Shown here in pieces: positions 12,645 to 23,277 of a DNA stretch of 64,000 nt (positions are counted from its first letter, which is position 1; each line of letters opens with the position of its first letter). The DNA is from Phyto melanocephala (Eukaryota; Arthropoda; Insecta; Diptera; Rhinophoridae). Under the pieces are notes generated by a model that made no database searches, was not told where the DNA came from, and saw only the letters and a program-made list of their open reading frames with translations. The translations under genes and the position numbers were made by a program. The stretch is taken from NCBI GenBank assembly GCA_941918925.1, contig OW799234.1, positions 85,386,497 through 85,450,496 of the forward strand, read 5' to 3'.

Positions 12645-12875
12645 AGGCGAGATGCTGCTATTTGTGGCAAATGCTCAAGACAAGTAGCAAATGCTGTTGT
12701 ACATCGTATTAATGATGATCGCATCAACGATAATGACGATGGTAATAATGACAATAGTTGTGGTGGTGTAAGCAAAAGAACACGAGTTGAAACTAAAGTT
12801 AAAGAAAACAGTAGTCGTCACAGAAAACCGGTATTATACAAATCTGTTTTAACCACAACATCAAGTAGTAACTGA
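12645..12875 (+). CDS. Orphan open segment, possible exon or pseudogene
   Basis: From the codon after a TAA at 12642 to a TGA at 12873-12875 the frame is open for 76 codons without any ATG start. It begins RRDAAICGKCSRQ, passes through an Asn/Asp-rich part (NDDGNNDNSCGGV) and a basic part (SKRTRVETKVKENSSRHRK), and ends VLTTTSSSN. Codon use and base composition are clearly less AT-rich than the surroundings. CGKC could be half of a metal-binding knuckle. There is no good polypyrimidine tract before it. It might be a last exon, a processed pseudogene piece or part of an unrecognised transposon. Confidence 0.35.
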   Translation, partial: RRDAAICGKCSRQVANAVVHRINDDRINDNDDGNNDNSCGGVSKRTRVETKVKENSSRHRKPVLYKSVLTTTSSSN

Positions 12876-14259
12876 TATAATTAGTAAATCATTATAAAAC
12901 AATTTTCTGCAAAAAATGAAAAAAAAATTTAAAAACAGATTATGCTTTATTGTCCTAAATGAAATAAATAATACAAAAATATTTACTTGAAAAATTCATG
13001 TTTACATAACGATGCTTACAAGTAAAAGGCCCTAACTCGTATTTTTTACGGAATTGGGATTTTTAGTGATTCCAATACATTTCACACAAATACACCTCGA
13101 GACAAAAATTAAATGCAATAGTAAAAAATATACAGTTTTGGAGCTATTTTTCAAAAGAAATTACATTATAATTACACAGTTTTTTATAAAAGTCAATAGA
13201 CCATTCTTTTTGTCCAGAATATGAAAAAATTATCTTTTTACATTTAATAGACATATAAAAGTTATTCAGTTTAAAATTTTATTTTCTAAATACAGTTGGG
13301 CTTATCTATAACGTAGTAAATGAAGAGCGATGAATTTCTACACTTCGATATTGAAAAGTTGTCAAATTTAAAATGTTTGTAAGAACATTTTTTAATAATA
13401 AATATCATAACTGGCTTAAAAATGCATAAACCTTTTTAAAATTTCTAAAAAATTATGACAAAAAGGAACTTAGGATACCTTGTGAACTCACCATAATATT
13501 TTATACCCTTTTTCTCTTTCAGCAGACACAAAAACAATATTTTTTACAGTTATAAAGGGTCTAATTTTTTTGACAGTTGATACACATGGTCCCTTGGTTT
13601 ACTTTTAAACACTCCTATAAATATAGATATGTAACCATAGTGTGTTGTATAGTGCTTCTGGAAATGTTTAATGCAGAATTAAAGTTCCTGGATTATCGGT
13701 CAAAGTTTCGTTTACTGCGGTTTTATTATTGAGTGACAGGCAAAGACGAGGACGAACAATGTTCTCTTTAATTTTGTAATTAAAAACTTCATTGGTCGAA
13801 AAATCGACGCAAATGATAAAAAAAATTTTTTTTATGTAGGTACATATATTTTTCCATATTCTTTAATCGCGTTGTCTTAAAATTACAACATCCAAACAAC
13901 TTTTTCGACACCCAAAACATGTGTACATACATACATACATTTTGGTTTCACAACTGTGGACAAGTTACGGAGTTAGAATAAAATTTAAATCGAACGCCGT
14001 GCTTTTAGTATATAAATGCTCCCGGAATTCTAAAATTTCAGCAGCGTTCGAATACTTTAATTTAGTCCAGATCATGCCAAATGTATAATTAAAAAACTGG
14101 GGAGGATTATATTGCAATAATAAGGCTTATAAGGAATTTCTTTATAAAAAATATACAATAGAAAAGAATTCATTATAGGGCAATACAATAGTGAGAAAAA
14201 TCTTAAAAAAATGCAGTATTCTCAAAAATAAGTCGTTACAGAGAAGAACTCTATATGTA
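12876..14259. other. Non-coding DNA with one MITE relic
   Basis: Apart from the relic at 13014-13125, nothing recognised. Confidence 0.5.
13014..13125. repeat. Fragment of the GGCCCTAACT MITE
   Basis: ACAAGTAAAAGGCCCTAACT is followed by a stretch matching the reverse complement of the complete MITE at 22143-22375, including the reverse complement of its CGAGGTGTATTTGTGTGAAA segment. The far end is missing or decayed. Confidence 0.5.
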
Positions 14260-14956
14260 ACAAGTAAGAGCGCTATATTCGGCCGTGCCGAATTTTATAT
14301 ACCCTTCACAACGTGTAGTCATGCAATAACAGTAGTTTGTATAACCATTCATCCCATATGAAATATGTACATACATACATATAAAAAAAATACATACTAT
14401 GTATATAAAAACATCCCATTGTAAAATTATAAATTTACTTATGTATGTTAAAAAAATAAAAAAAAAAATTTAAAAAAAAATTGAAAAAAAAAAATTAAAA
14501 AAAAAATAATTAAAATATATATAATAAATATAAAACAAAAAAAAAATTAAAAAAAAAATTAAAAAAAAAATAAAAATATAAATAATATATTAAATAAAAA
14601 ATAAAAAAAATAAAAAATAAAAAAAAAAAAAATTTTTGGCTCAGCTGGGATTCGATGCCACGTTTTCTCTAACCAGTATACACGTTTGTATGTACGTATG
14701 TTGTTTTTGTGAAAAAAAAAATTGCTCATATCTCAGTTGTTTATGTACTGATGTTTCTGATTTTCAATACCGTTCTACTCCCGAATATTTCCGATATTTT
14801 AATACCTCACCTGACAGAGCTTAATCGACTCCCCTATTCATAAGCTTTCAGAAAATATATACTTTATGGGGTCGGAAATGAAAATTGTAGAAATTTCACA
14901 CGGAATGACAAACCTATATACATATACCCTTTTTCACTGTGTGTAGGGTATAAAAA
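14260..14956 (+). mobile_element. Dispersed repeat family 1, copy B
   Basis: Same order as copy A: ACAAGTAAGAGCGCTAT, the CCGTGCC hairpin, TATACCCTTCACAACG, an A-rich tract (about 14450-14635), GGGATTCGATGCCACG, and the core with TATGGGGTCGGAAATG. It closes with CACTGTGTGTAGGGTATAAAAA. The ACGGACAG tract present in copy A is deleted here: CACCTGACAGAGC joins directly to the core. The frame at 14636-14824 is repeat sequence, not a gene. Confidence 0.7.
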
Positions 14957-16232
14957 TTCGTTATAGATATACATACATAATCTATGTTAGAACAGTTTCA
15001 AATCACATTTTTCTTTAACAAACTTTTATCTAATGTAGCAATTTTCAAATTGTGTATACATATGTACGTACTTACTTGTGCTCAAATAAAGAAATTGCCT
15101 TTAAAATATGCTGAGATCCAGTTGAACTGGTTCCTTAGATGCCATTGAATATTTAATATGCGTGAGTTTAGAATTATGTGTGTATGAGTGTGCATGCTTT
15201 TTATTATTTTTATTTAGTTTGTCACCATCTTTAAATTATTTTTTTTTTTGCAAATTATTATTTTTGTTGCATTGATTTCATTAATGAGTATGCACAAAAA
15301 AAAAATAACAACAGCAACAATCCTCAAAAATAAAATAAACAAAAAACTTGTTTTGCTAACTTCTCTTATGGTCTTGTAGTTATTATCTTCAACAGTTTAC
15401 TCTCGTCGTATATAATTAATTTTCGGTTTTAATTAATGTGTATGCTGTGCTTGACCGTTTTTTATATGTATTGCATGATTAACGGTTCTTTGCAAATTTC
15501 TCCATGTATAGTATTTTTTATAAATTTGATAACAGGACACAACAAATATTTACATTAAGGTAAGCTTAATTAAAAAAAAATTAAAAAAATGATTTTTTTT
15601 AACATACATACATATGTTTTATATCTTTTTTATTACTAACATATATTTTTAATATATCGCACACTAAATACAATAATACCAAAATTTTCTTCCTTCCATA
15701 AATTAATTCATAATAGACATCTTTAATTACTCCAATCATTTTTTTCTTATCACCGTCTTTATGGACGGGAAAAATTTTCACCTTTATACAGTAACCAGCA
15801 AAACTAAGGACACTTTAGCATTTTTTTAAATTTTGTTTAATATTTTTTATTTAAAAAAGATAAGTTAAAAACACTCAACAACAAACAAAGTTTTAATTTC
15901 AATTTAAAAAAAAATTTGGACTTGATTTCATAAACAGGTTATCAAACAAGACGTTCGATGTTAATATTGATTCTTTTAGGAAGAAACTTTTTCGTGAACT
16001 GTCTGAAAATAGAACTTAATTCTAAACCATAATTAACTTATTTTATTTTTTGCTTCAAATAAATTATTTTTTTTCATCGATTTGGCATGCTCTGGATATG
16101 AATAAGCATTTTCTATATGGTTAGTTCGGTTTATATTTTCTGTGCAATTTTCTTGTCAATTATTATATTTTTAATTCCTTTGTTTTTAGTAGAAGCTTGT
16201 GACCGATTCTGGCCTATAGGCTAGGTTGTCAA
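14957..16232. other. Non-coding AT-rich DNA
   Basis: No gene or clear repeat seen. Confidence 0.5.
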
Positions 16233-16830
16233 ACTTTAAGTAAGAATGCTATTTTCGGTCGTTCCGAATCTGATAATACCCTTCACCATCATGTACATAA
16301 ATATATACATATCCCACATTGTAGCTTAACCTTTATTTCATGTTGCACGCCATTTCTATTTATTATTTCTGACGCCATCCTTGATTTTGAATTTTTACGT
16401 AGTTATCTGTGTTCTACTAGTTAAGCCCTTTCATTTGATACCCATATTGATGGGGTTAAAAAAATTTGTTCCGCCTTTTTGTTTTAGACGTCATCTTAGG
16501 TTTTACTTTTTGTTTAATAATTTACTGTATTCTACTGGTCAAGCCTTTTCATTTGATACCAATATTGAGGGGGTTAAAGAAGTTACATTTTAAAATACCA
16601 GATTTAACCCATATATTTATAGTCCGCCATTTTGAAGTGGCGGCCAACATGAATTTTAATTTTTTTATATTGTTTATATTGCGCTAGTCAAGTCCTTCCA
16701 GATGATAGCAATATTGACTCTTGGTTGTATATAAGCTGAAAAAATTGATTTTCGGTTGTAAATTTTTGAAATACATATTTATATATTTTTTAAAAAAATT
16801 TTTAACTATAACTTTACCGATAAGAGCCCG
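16233..16830 (+). mobile_element. Dispersed repeat family 2, 5' part
   Basis: Begins AAGTAAGAATGCTATTTTCGG with a weak hairpin (TTTCGGTCGTTCCGAA), then AATACCCTTCACCATCATG. Degenerate repeated modules follow, each with ATTTGATACCCATATTGATG-like and CGCCATNTTG-like pieces (CCGCCATTTTG at 16624-16634). The segment 16622-16830 is repeated at about 59533-59710. The similarity stops exactly at GAGCCCG (16830), where retroelement sequence begins. Hydrophobic frames at 16381-16687 are repeat translations. Confidence 0.6.
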
Positions 16831-16838
16831 CAGTACAT

Positions 16839-16856
16839 TGGCGCCCGAGTAGGGAC
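16839..16856 (+). other. tRNA-Lys-type primer-binding site
   Basis: TGGCGCCCGAGTAGGGAC matches the complement of the 3' end of animal tRNA-Lys at 16 of 18 bases, as I recall that sequence. It is the classic first-strand primer site immediately after a 5' LTR. The upstream bases CAGTACAT could be the last bases of a lost LTR. Confidence 0.6.
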
Positions 16857-17543
16857 CTTGTCGTATAAAATAACAAACACCCGTCTCGGTCAAGATTGTC
16901 CGCACTTCGTGGGTTTGTTCACTACGGAACAATGAACTAGTCCAGTATTTGGAGGAGTTCGCGCTAGATGCTAGTGGGACAGTGGAGGAGATGAGAAAGA
17001 GGATGGCGGTATTTATCTCTGGTGACCACGAGGAGAAAGTTTTTACGAGGCTGGAGGAGCTTGAGATATGGACGTAGTACCACGCTTACTGCCCCAGGTA
17101 TACCGACATAATTGGAGGTCCCCAGCGTATCGTATATGCCGTTAAGAACCACGCAGCAGCAAGTCCCAGGTTAGGAGTTGTATCCTACAGTACAAGGTGA
17201 GCAGGACTCTCACGGTTTGCCCTATTCGGCGTTGATCGACATCGTTCGGAAGTGGTCGTTTCGCTATAAAGGGGGAAAAGATCCTATAGCGTTCATCGAA
17301 CGAGTAGAGGAGCTGGCCGATGTATATGGCCTGGACAAAGATATGGTGCCTTGAACGATGCCAGAATTGCTCAAGAATGCAGAATTACTGTGGTTCAGAA
17401 ACAACAACCGTCAGTGGCGAACATGGAGAAGTCTAAGAGATGATTTCCTAAAATTTTTCCTACCACCGAAATATTTTGAGGGTCTCGACGATGATATATG
17501 TACGTAGCAGAAACCCCAAGGGACTTTTAAGGAGAATGTCGTT

Positions 17544-17954
17544 GTGTTACAAAATATGATGAGACATGCTAGGTACACACGAGGGCAACAAATGGAGAGA
17601 ATTTTTAGAAATTGCCTTGTAGACTATCAAATGTACATCCGGCGGAAAGATTTCCAGTCATTGGAGGAGTTAACGCAAATGGCTGAAGACTTCGAGGTAA
17701 TACACATGTACCGTCCGGAAGCAAGTCACGAACGGAGAGATGGCCGAGCTCGACAGGTTGTAGCCCCAGAGATGGAGATACCAATAAATCCAGTGACAGG
17801 CTGTAGAAGGCGTGGTCGGAAAGGACATGGCTATCGGTCCTGTAAAAACGAAAGCGTATTGTTTTGTTGGCAGTATGGCAGAAGAGGGGTGAGAACTAGA
17901 GAGTGCTGTCGCAGGAATTCGGGAAATGACAACGGACTGCGTCAACAGCAATGA
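17544..17954 (+). pseudogene. Gag polyprotein fragment with damaged zinc knuckles
   Basis: A 136-codon open piece of a retroelement gag protein, which in intact elements assembles the RNA-packaging particle. Residues 1-60 resemble the capsid C-terminal part (MERIFRNCLVDYQMYIRR, SLEELTQMAEDFEVI). Two CCHC zinc knuckles follow. The first, at residues 87-100, keeps C, H and C, but the second Cys is Arg. The second has CWQY with Tyr for Cys and Val for His. Upstream, 16930-17540 holds further gag-like but frame-broken sequence. The stop at 17952 and the damaged knuckles show decay. Confidence 0.6.
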
Positions 17955-18061
17955 GAGGCAGCGGTCCGGAATCGACAACCTCTGCCCCAATAAGTGCTTT
18001 TCGACAAACTGATACACGGTTGCTGGCTTAGGTACAAATTGGAAATTAGCTCCGAGAGGCT

Positions 18062-18235
18062 TACATTGATACGGGTGCGTCAAGAAGCTATGTGATTGCG
18101 AGTTTGGCTCAGGTGTTAAAAGAAGGCAGTGAGGTAAGACCGGTTGAGAGTCAAATTAGTCTAGCGGATGAGACAATTGTAAAGGTGAGAGTGATGGTGC
18201 GAGTGGAGGTAGTTGCAATCTGGAGGTGTGAGTAA
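18062..18235 (+). pseudogene. Retroelement aspartic protease fragment
   Basis: The frame reads YIDTGASRSYVIASLAQVLK, with the catalytic DTG at 18068-18076, then continues open to a TAA near 18233. DTGAS is the hallmark of retroviral-type aspartic proteases that cleave Gag-Pol. The domain is about half the usual length, and the next segment (18235-18480) is in another frame and acidic (EEVSLAEKEAALTEEEKIAK). The position after the zinc-knuckle region fits a gag-pro-pol order. Confidence 0.55.
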
Positions 18236-18480
18236 TGCCCAGTATGTTAGACGAGGTATTGCTAGTTTTCGATTTTCTCAGAGCGATGCAGAGTGAGCTA
18301 CAATCTGGAGATCAGAAAGTAAAATTTGCTACGAAACCACGTCAGGCAGTGATGACTATAGAGGAGGTATCGTTAGCTGAAAAAGAAGCAGCGTTGACCG
18401 AAGAAGAGAAGATTGCCAAGTTTCTGGAAAAGGAGTTACGGAAATTTGAAGATGTAAAAGGTCCCAGAAATAAATTTTAG

Positions 18481-19690
18481 AAACCGCTAGCTTCATAAAC
18501 TTTTGGCTTTAGAACTTATACGTGAAGTTTATATTTTTGTATAAAGTTGTAAAAAATATCTATGTAAGTGATGGTTGTTTCGCAAAGGCCGTTGGCTACT
18601 TTCTAGGTTGAATAATTCAGGGCACTTATCAATAACATGACATTATTAAATCTGCATATTGGGTTGAAAGCTCTATTCATTATGCATTAATGGGAGATAG
18701 ATGGATGGTATAACCAAGCCTTAGTCTGATAAAAACTAATTTTTTTTCTTTCTTTTGTTGTAAGATAGGAAGTAGGCGCGTATTGATGATAATGATAATG
18801 TTTAGATATACGGTCTTATTCATCTAAATTAAAACAGTTTTATTATCCGTTGAAAACCTGTAATAGTTCTTATTTTAAGGCAGATAGTCTTTAAATGTCC
18901 GCAGCTTAGTCTACGCCATGTACAAACAGTTAGCACGTAATAAATTTGTTTTCGTTTGTATTTATAAGTGATCACTTCCTATAACTTAATTTTCTTATTT
19001 CTATGTGTCACTTACAAATGTCTAGAGGTTTAATTGAAAAATTTTCTTATACGAAATACCGAGCGTTTATGAACAAAAATAATAAATAATTTAATTTACT
19101 CAATGTTAAATTTACAAAAAAACAAAAAGCAGTCATATGTTTTATGAGTATGTGTGAATATGTATGTAAGTTTGCCTGTGCAAACAGATCGATTCCAACT
19201 TGTTAGATATTCAAGCACACTGTGCATAAAAAGTGACTTAGAGATTTATTTACACAACCACACACACTCTAAGTCAGCTATAAGACACGACAGAGTTGAG
19301 TGTTGATCATATATACAGTTTACTGTTTTGCCCCACTGACCATTAAAAAAAGATTGAGGAGAAAATTCTGCGTACATACTCATTTATTAAATATCCTCTT
19401 TTTGATTCTGTAATCTCTGTCCTATAATCTACGTTTCTAGTCATGTTTGTGCAAAATTTCAAATTGGTCGCTCTCAGTTTGTGGTAAGATGTACCTTTTT
19501 GATTAATTTATTATTTTATAATTATAAGAACTTTCTAATAGTATTAAAACATTTGAATAGAATGTTGTTTGGAAAAAAAACTCGGATCATCCATCAGTTG
19601 TTGTTTACACAAAATACGGTAGAATAAATATTTTAATAATTATGAAAAAATATATTATTTTTGTAGCACAAGACGATACAGATTTATAAA
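18481..19690. other. Non-coding AT-rich DNA
   Basis: No gene seen. The expected continuation of family 2 after the retroelement relic is not found here. Confidence 0.5.
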
Positions 19691-19712
19691 TACAAGGTGG
19701 CGCAAAAGTTAT
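19691..19712 (+). repeat. Solo mariner-like inverted end
   Basis: TA followed by CAAGGTGGCGCAAAA (19693-19707) is identical to the ends of the element at 31175-32408. No partner end or transposase of that family is found within the next kilobase. This is the left end of a deleted or decayed relative. Confidence 0.6.
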
Positions 19713-19929
19713 CACCATACCGGAGGGTGTCTGAAATTTTGCAAGTGGCGGTCAATGTCTGTTCTTAATGGGAGACGCAGAAAGCATGAGGCTCTTCTAA
19801 CACCCACATTCAGAGACGAATGTGGTTCATTGTGTTGCCTTTGATAAAAAGTAAAATCTGAAAGAATTATATAGAAAAGCAATTATTAAAGCTAGAGTAA
19901 ATAAAGGAAAGAAATAAAATGTGCAAAAG

Positions 19930-20340
19930 TCCTAACTAGCCCTCATTGTCTATCCACTTACCACCCGACCCCATGATAAATCCAACGATATTCTCATCTT
20001 GGTATCGTTGCCACTTAATTTTATGGTTTTGTAGTCTCGTTCAGTGACAGACAACATGCTTCAGAGTTTCTATCTCATGCTCCCTCATCCTACAGTAGTC
20101 TAAAGTGCCGCGTTCCCATTTACTGATCCGCCGAGTTTAACTTGGGCCATTAGGCCCTTGACACTCTGCTGTTCCTTCATTTCCTCCATGTCATATCAGT
20201 CCTGTTCGATATCTACGACCTTATTCGCCAAAAATAATGGCCCATTGGTGACCTTACTACCCCATCTTTATATGTCGACCCTAGTACCGATCCACCGCCA
20301 GCATTTTTGCTTCACAGTGGTACCCAACACAATCTGAAGT
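19930..20340 (-). pseudogene. Non-LTR retrotransposon C-terminal relic (tentative)
   Basis: A GC-richer island. On the minus strand it reads KWERGTLDYCRMREHEIETL followed by KHVVCH, a stop where a Cys is expected, and TRLQNHKIKWQRYQDENIVG. Cys/His spacing with an ET..H..C motif is typical of the region after the RT or RNase H domain in R1/I-type elements. Several stops interrupt it. It is called from motif resemblance only and could be another retroelement type. Confidence 0.4.
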
Positions 20341-20849
20341 TAAAAAAGCCCATAATTCAGAAAATTAGACAACAAATAAACAGAATTGTATTTTTCCACT
20401 ACGGTCAAACTGCTTCTGCCATATCAATCTATTGCAGCTTCTAAATAGTGACAGGGAGCTAAATTAGTCCAAAACTTATCTTAAGAGTGGTGGCGTCTAA
20501 TAAACGTTTTTTCAGGAATTTTTTTTATATATAGACCACAACTGTAAAATGGTTACCAAACCTTAGTCTTTTCACCATATTTATCCATATTGGTATATTT
20601 GTATTTTAGGTCTATATATCCTCGTTTTACTGCAAAATAAAATATTTGTTTCAAAAGCTGTTTAAGGCCAATTTTTATATACATACATTTGTTTCATCAT
20701 TCGTAATTAGCCAGCTAATTGATTTTTGTGACTACTTTGTTGTAAAGAATTTGTGCACGTTTTATAAAGGGGGTAAATTTTAAAGAGTATCATTTAAACT
20801 TTAATAAAAAAAATAATTTTTTTTTTAAATTAAAAATATTTCTATTTCA
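20341..20849. other. Non-coding AT-rich DNA
   Basis: No gene or clear repeat seen. Confidence 0.5.
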
Positions 20850-21240
20850 GTTTATAACAAAAAGATTCCGGTTAGAAATGAAAAATTATGTCGATCAAAT
20901 GATCCCCCTACTGGCTTGGCAGGCTTCTAATCTTTTGTCAATGGTTAATATCTGCTCGATAATATCGTTTTTGAGCTCTTAAATTTTTATCGGATTATTG
21001 CTGTACACTTTTGATTAAAAAAAAACCCCACAAGAAATAGTCTTAAGTTTTCAAATCGCACGAAATTAGTGGCCAATTCACATCTCTTTAATGATAAATA
21101 ATGCGATTTTCGAAATTTTCTTTTAAAACTTTCATTGTTTCTCTTGATGTTTCTCAAATAACATCATCCTATTGAAACCACATATTCTCTAGGTCTAAGT
21201 GATCAATTTTCCACTACAAAAATCTTTGAATCTTCTCCGT
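20850..21240 (-). pseudogene. Mariner-like (DD41D-type) transposase relic
   Basis: The minus strand reads LDLENMWFQ, a stop, D, a decayed stretch with ETSRETMKVLKENFENRIIY, then VNWPLISCDLK, a stop, DYFLWGF and finally SQxGDHLIDIIFHF. In order these are the second and third catalytic regions and the C-terminal GGHLHDIIF-like tail of the transposase family at 31291-32286. Many stops. No inverted ends found. Confidence 0.7.
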
Positions 21241-22142
21241 GCAGCGATTTATATTGACCATTGATACTTTAAGAGCTATTATTACAACTTGCCGACAAAG
21301 TTAATGTTAATAAAAGCTAACGTTTGTTAACGTGAGCAATAAACTGACCATTAAGTATTTTTCGTTATTACAACCTGTCTGTAAAATAAATTGTATTTTT
21401 TTTAAATATGGCAGCACCAAAGCAAATATCGACTATTTTTAACAAATGAACTAGGACTTTTGAAGCAAAGTGGCAACGTCAAACGAATAGTCAACAATTC
21501 CTTTATACCGTAGAAAATATGGCAACTTTTAATTTATAAATCTCACATTAAAAGTTAAAGGTAGAATGATTTTCCCTTTAACATATCGAACACTTTTAGG
21601 TAAAAGTTAAGTTGTAATAACGAAAAACTAATTATCTGTCCGATTACATCCTAACTTAAGTTATCGGTAAGTTATAATATTGGCCCTAAATTTGGACAAT
21701 CTTTAGCTACAATCTTTCATTACGATTTGGATATTTAATTGTACGATTGGTTCGAAAACCAGCATCCACACGTTTTTTTTTTGCGGTACTTACACTACAC
21801 TGGTGTTTTATTTTTGGCACGATCACTGTCGGACAGACGCGGGTTTTGCTCCATTGAAAGAAGTGTCTTATTTCTAAGTTCTTGGTTTCTTTTACTTTTA
21901 CTTTAATTTTTGTTTACGATCTGTGCTTAAGGTTTGCTTTGGTTTTTGTCGGATTTTCAAAAAATTTTATTTTATATTTTGAGTTTCCATAGCTTAGAGC
22001 GCGTAAAACATACTCCCACTGAAAGCATTTTTTGTCAGAATAACGGTAGCCAAATCAAATCAAAGAAAAAACTTTAGTGTTGCCACCAGGATTTAAAAAA
22101 AGCTTTCGTAATATGGCAGGATTTTATGTAAATAATGTTTTT
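21241..22142. other. Non-coding AT-rich DNA
   Basis: No gene or clear repeat seen. Confidence 0.5.
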
Positions 22143-22375
22143 TATCGTTGGTCATAAGTAGAAAGGCCCTAACTCAAATAATTGTAATTTTTCAAGAAAA
22201 GGTAAAAACGTAACAGAAACTTCTTTTGTAAAATTGCTTTTAAACTGTTATTGTTATTGATAATATTGCGTTAAATTTTTGTGTCGAGGTGTATTTGTGT
22301 GAAATGTATTGAAACCACTTCAAAATTTAATTACGCAATTACTAGTTAGGGCCTTTCTACTTGTGACCATCGATA
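22143..22375. mobile_element. MITE with 32-bp inverted ends
   Basis: The ends TATCGTTGGTCATAAG...(22143-22174) and their reverse complement (22344-22375) match at 30 of 32 positions and include GTAGAAAGGCCCTAACT. The interior is about 170 bp with no coding frame. Partial copies are at 13014-13125 and 30447-30650. The superfamily is not clear from the ends. Confidence 0.8.
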
Positions 22376-23277
22376 TATACTATATTGTTATAAAGAAATA
22401 ACATAACAGCACTTTACTGTGTGACGTATACACAAGTGTGTACAAATTATAAAAGTCAAATAAGATAAACTTTAATACTTTTCTTTTTTTTACAATTTCA
22501 CATCTACTTAAGTATGGATGTATGTGTTTATTCGTAATGTGACATGACAAAATTAAATGATTTTTTTTTACCTAGATAAATTTTAAAAATTAAACTAAAT
22601 GCTAGACAGTGAATACTTTTCATATTTTTTATTACCAACTAACTAACACCCGTCGTAAATAATTATGCGGCTGTTGACATTCGTAAAATGTTAAACACTT
22701 TAATTTTAATTAACACGATTAAAGTTTAACACCATTATAGTTGTTTTTCTTTTGGTATAGAAAATTAAAAGATAATAACGATTACAAGGAATTAAAGTTG
22801 TATCACATTAAAAAGTAAACAAAGCATACATACTTCAATTAAAAAGTAGTCAGTTAGTTGTGGGTTTACATTTCATAAGGCATTGCATTCATTCGTATTT
22901 AGATTTTTTTTACTAAAATGCCAAATAGCTTGACATGTTTCAATACTTTATTAACGCCCAGACATACATATTTACATATGTACGTACGTACGAACGTACG
23001 AACGTACTTGTTTAGTTATTTGTATAAGGAATTTATTGAATTGAGTTTATTTGGAGGTTATTTCAATACAATTGCATTTTTGATATCAAGTTTCAAATCT
23101 TTGTAAACAGTAGGTATTAAGTTTAGTGCAAAAAATAACGTGATTATTTGAGAAAACTTTAAAGTGTCATATAAACCAAGGCGAATTCACATCAGGTGAT
23201 GTTAAAGAGCCAGCTAATTGTTGCTTGTTCGTTTTAGCTTGAACAGCACAAAAGTCAAATTTTGTTTATGTTTGTTT
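22376..23277. other. Non-coding DNA with microsatellite
   Basis: Contains the (TACG)n/(AACG)n microsatellite at 22978-23008. A CCAAGGCGAATTCA end of the CAAGG family lies at about 23177-23190, without a recognisable partner. Confidence 0.5.
22978..23008. repeat. TACG/AACG microsatellite
   Basis: Repeats of TACG drifting into AACG. It is self-complementary at ACGT. Confidence 0.8.

Larger units (their letters stand above)
16831..18480 (+). mobile_element. LTR-retrotransposon relic (gag-protease)
   Basis: Starts within a few bases of a primer-binding site and runs through gag and into an aspartic protease, then decays. No LTR is identifiable on either side, and no reverse transcriptase or integrase was seen. 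The GC content is clearly higher than the flanks, which marks the borders. Gypsy-like is the likeliest group from the tRNA-Lys-type primer site and CCHC gag. The copy is broken by many stops and cannot be functional. Confidence 0.6.

Noticed and set aside
16381..16687. Two hydrophobic frames resembling membrane proteins
   Set aside because: They are T-rich repeat modules of family 2; the same segment appears reversed at 36166-36507.
16839..16856. Possible tRNA-Lys gene
   Set aside because: Only the 18-base 3' end complement is present, followed by gag; it is a primer-binding site.
17670..18083. Minus-strand 137-codon frame
   Set aside because: Shadow of the gag-protease relic on the + strand.
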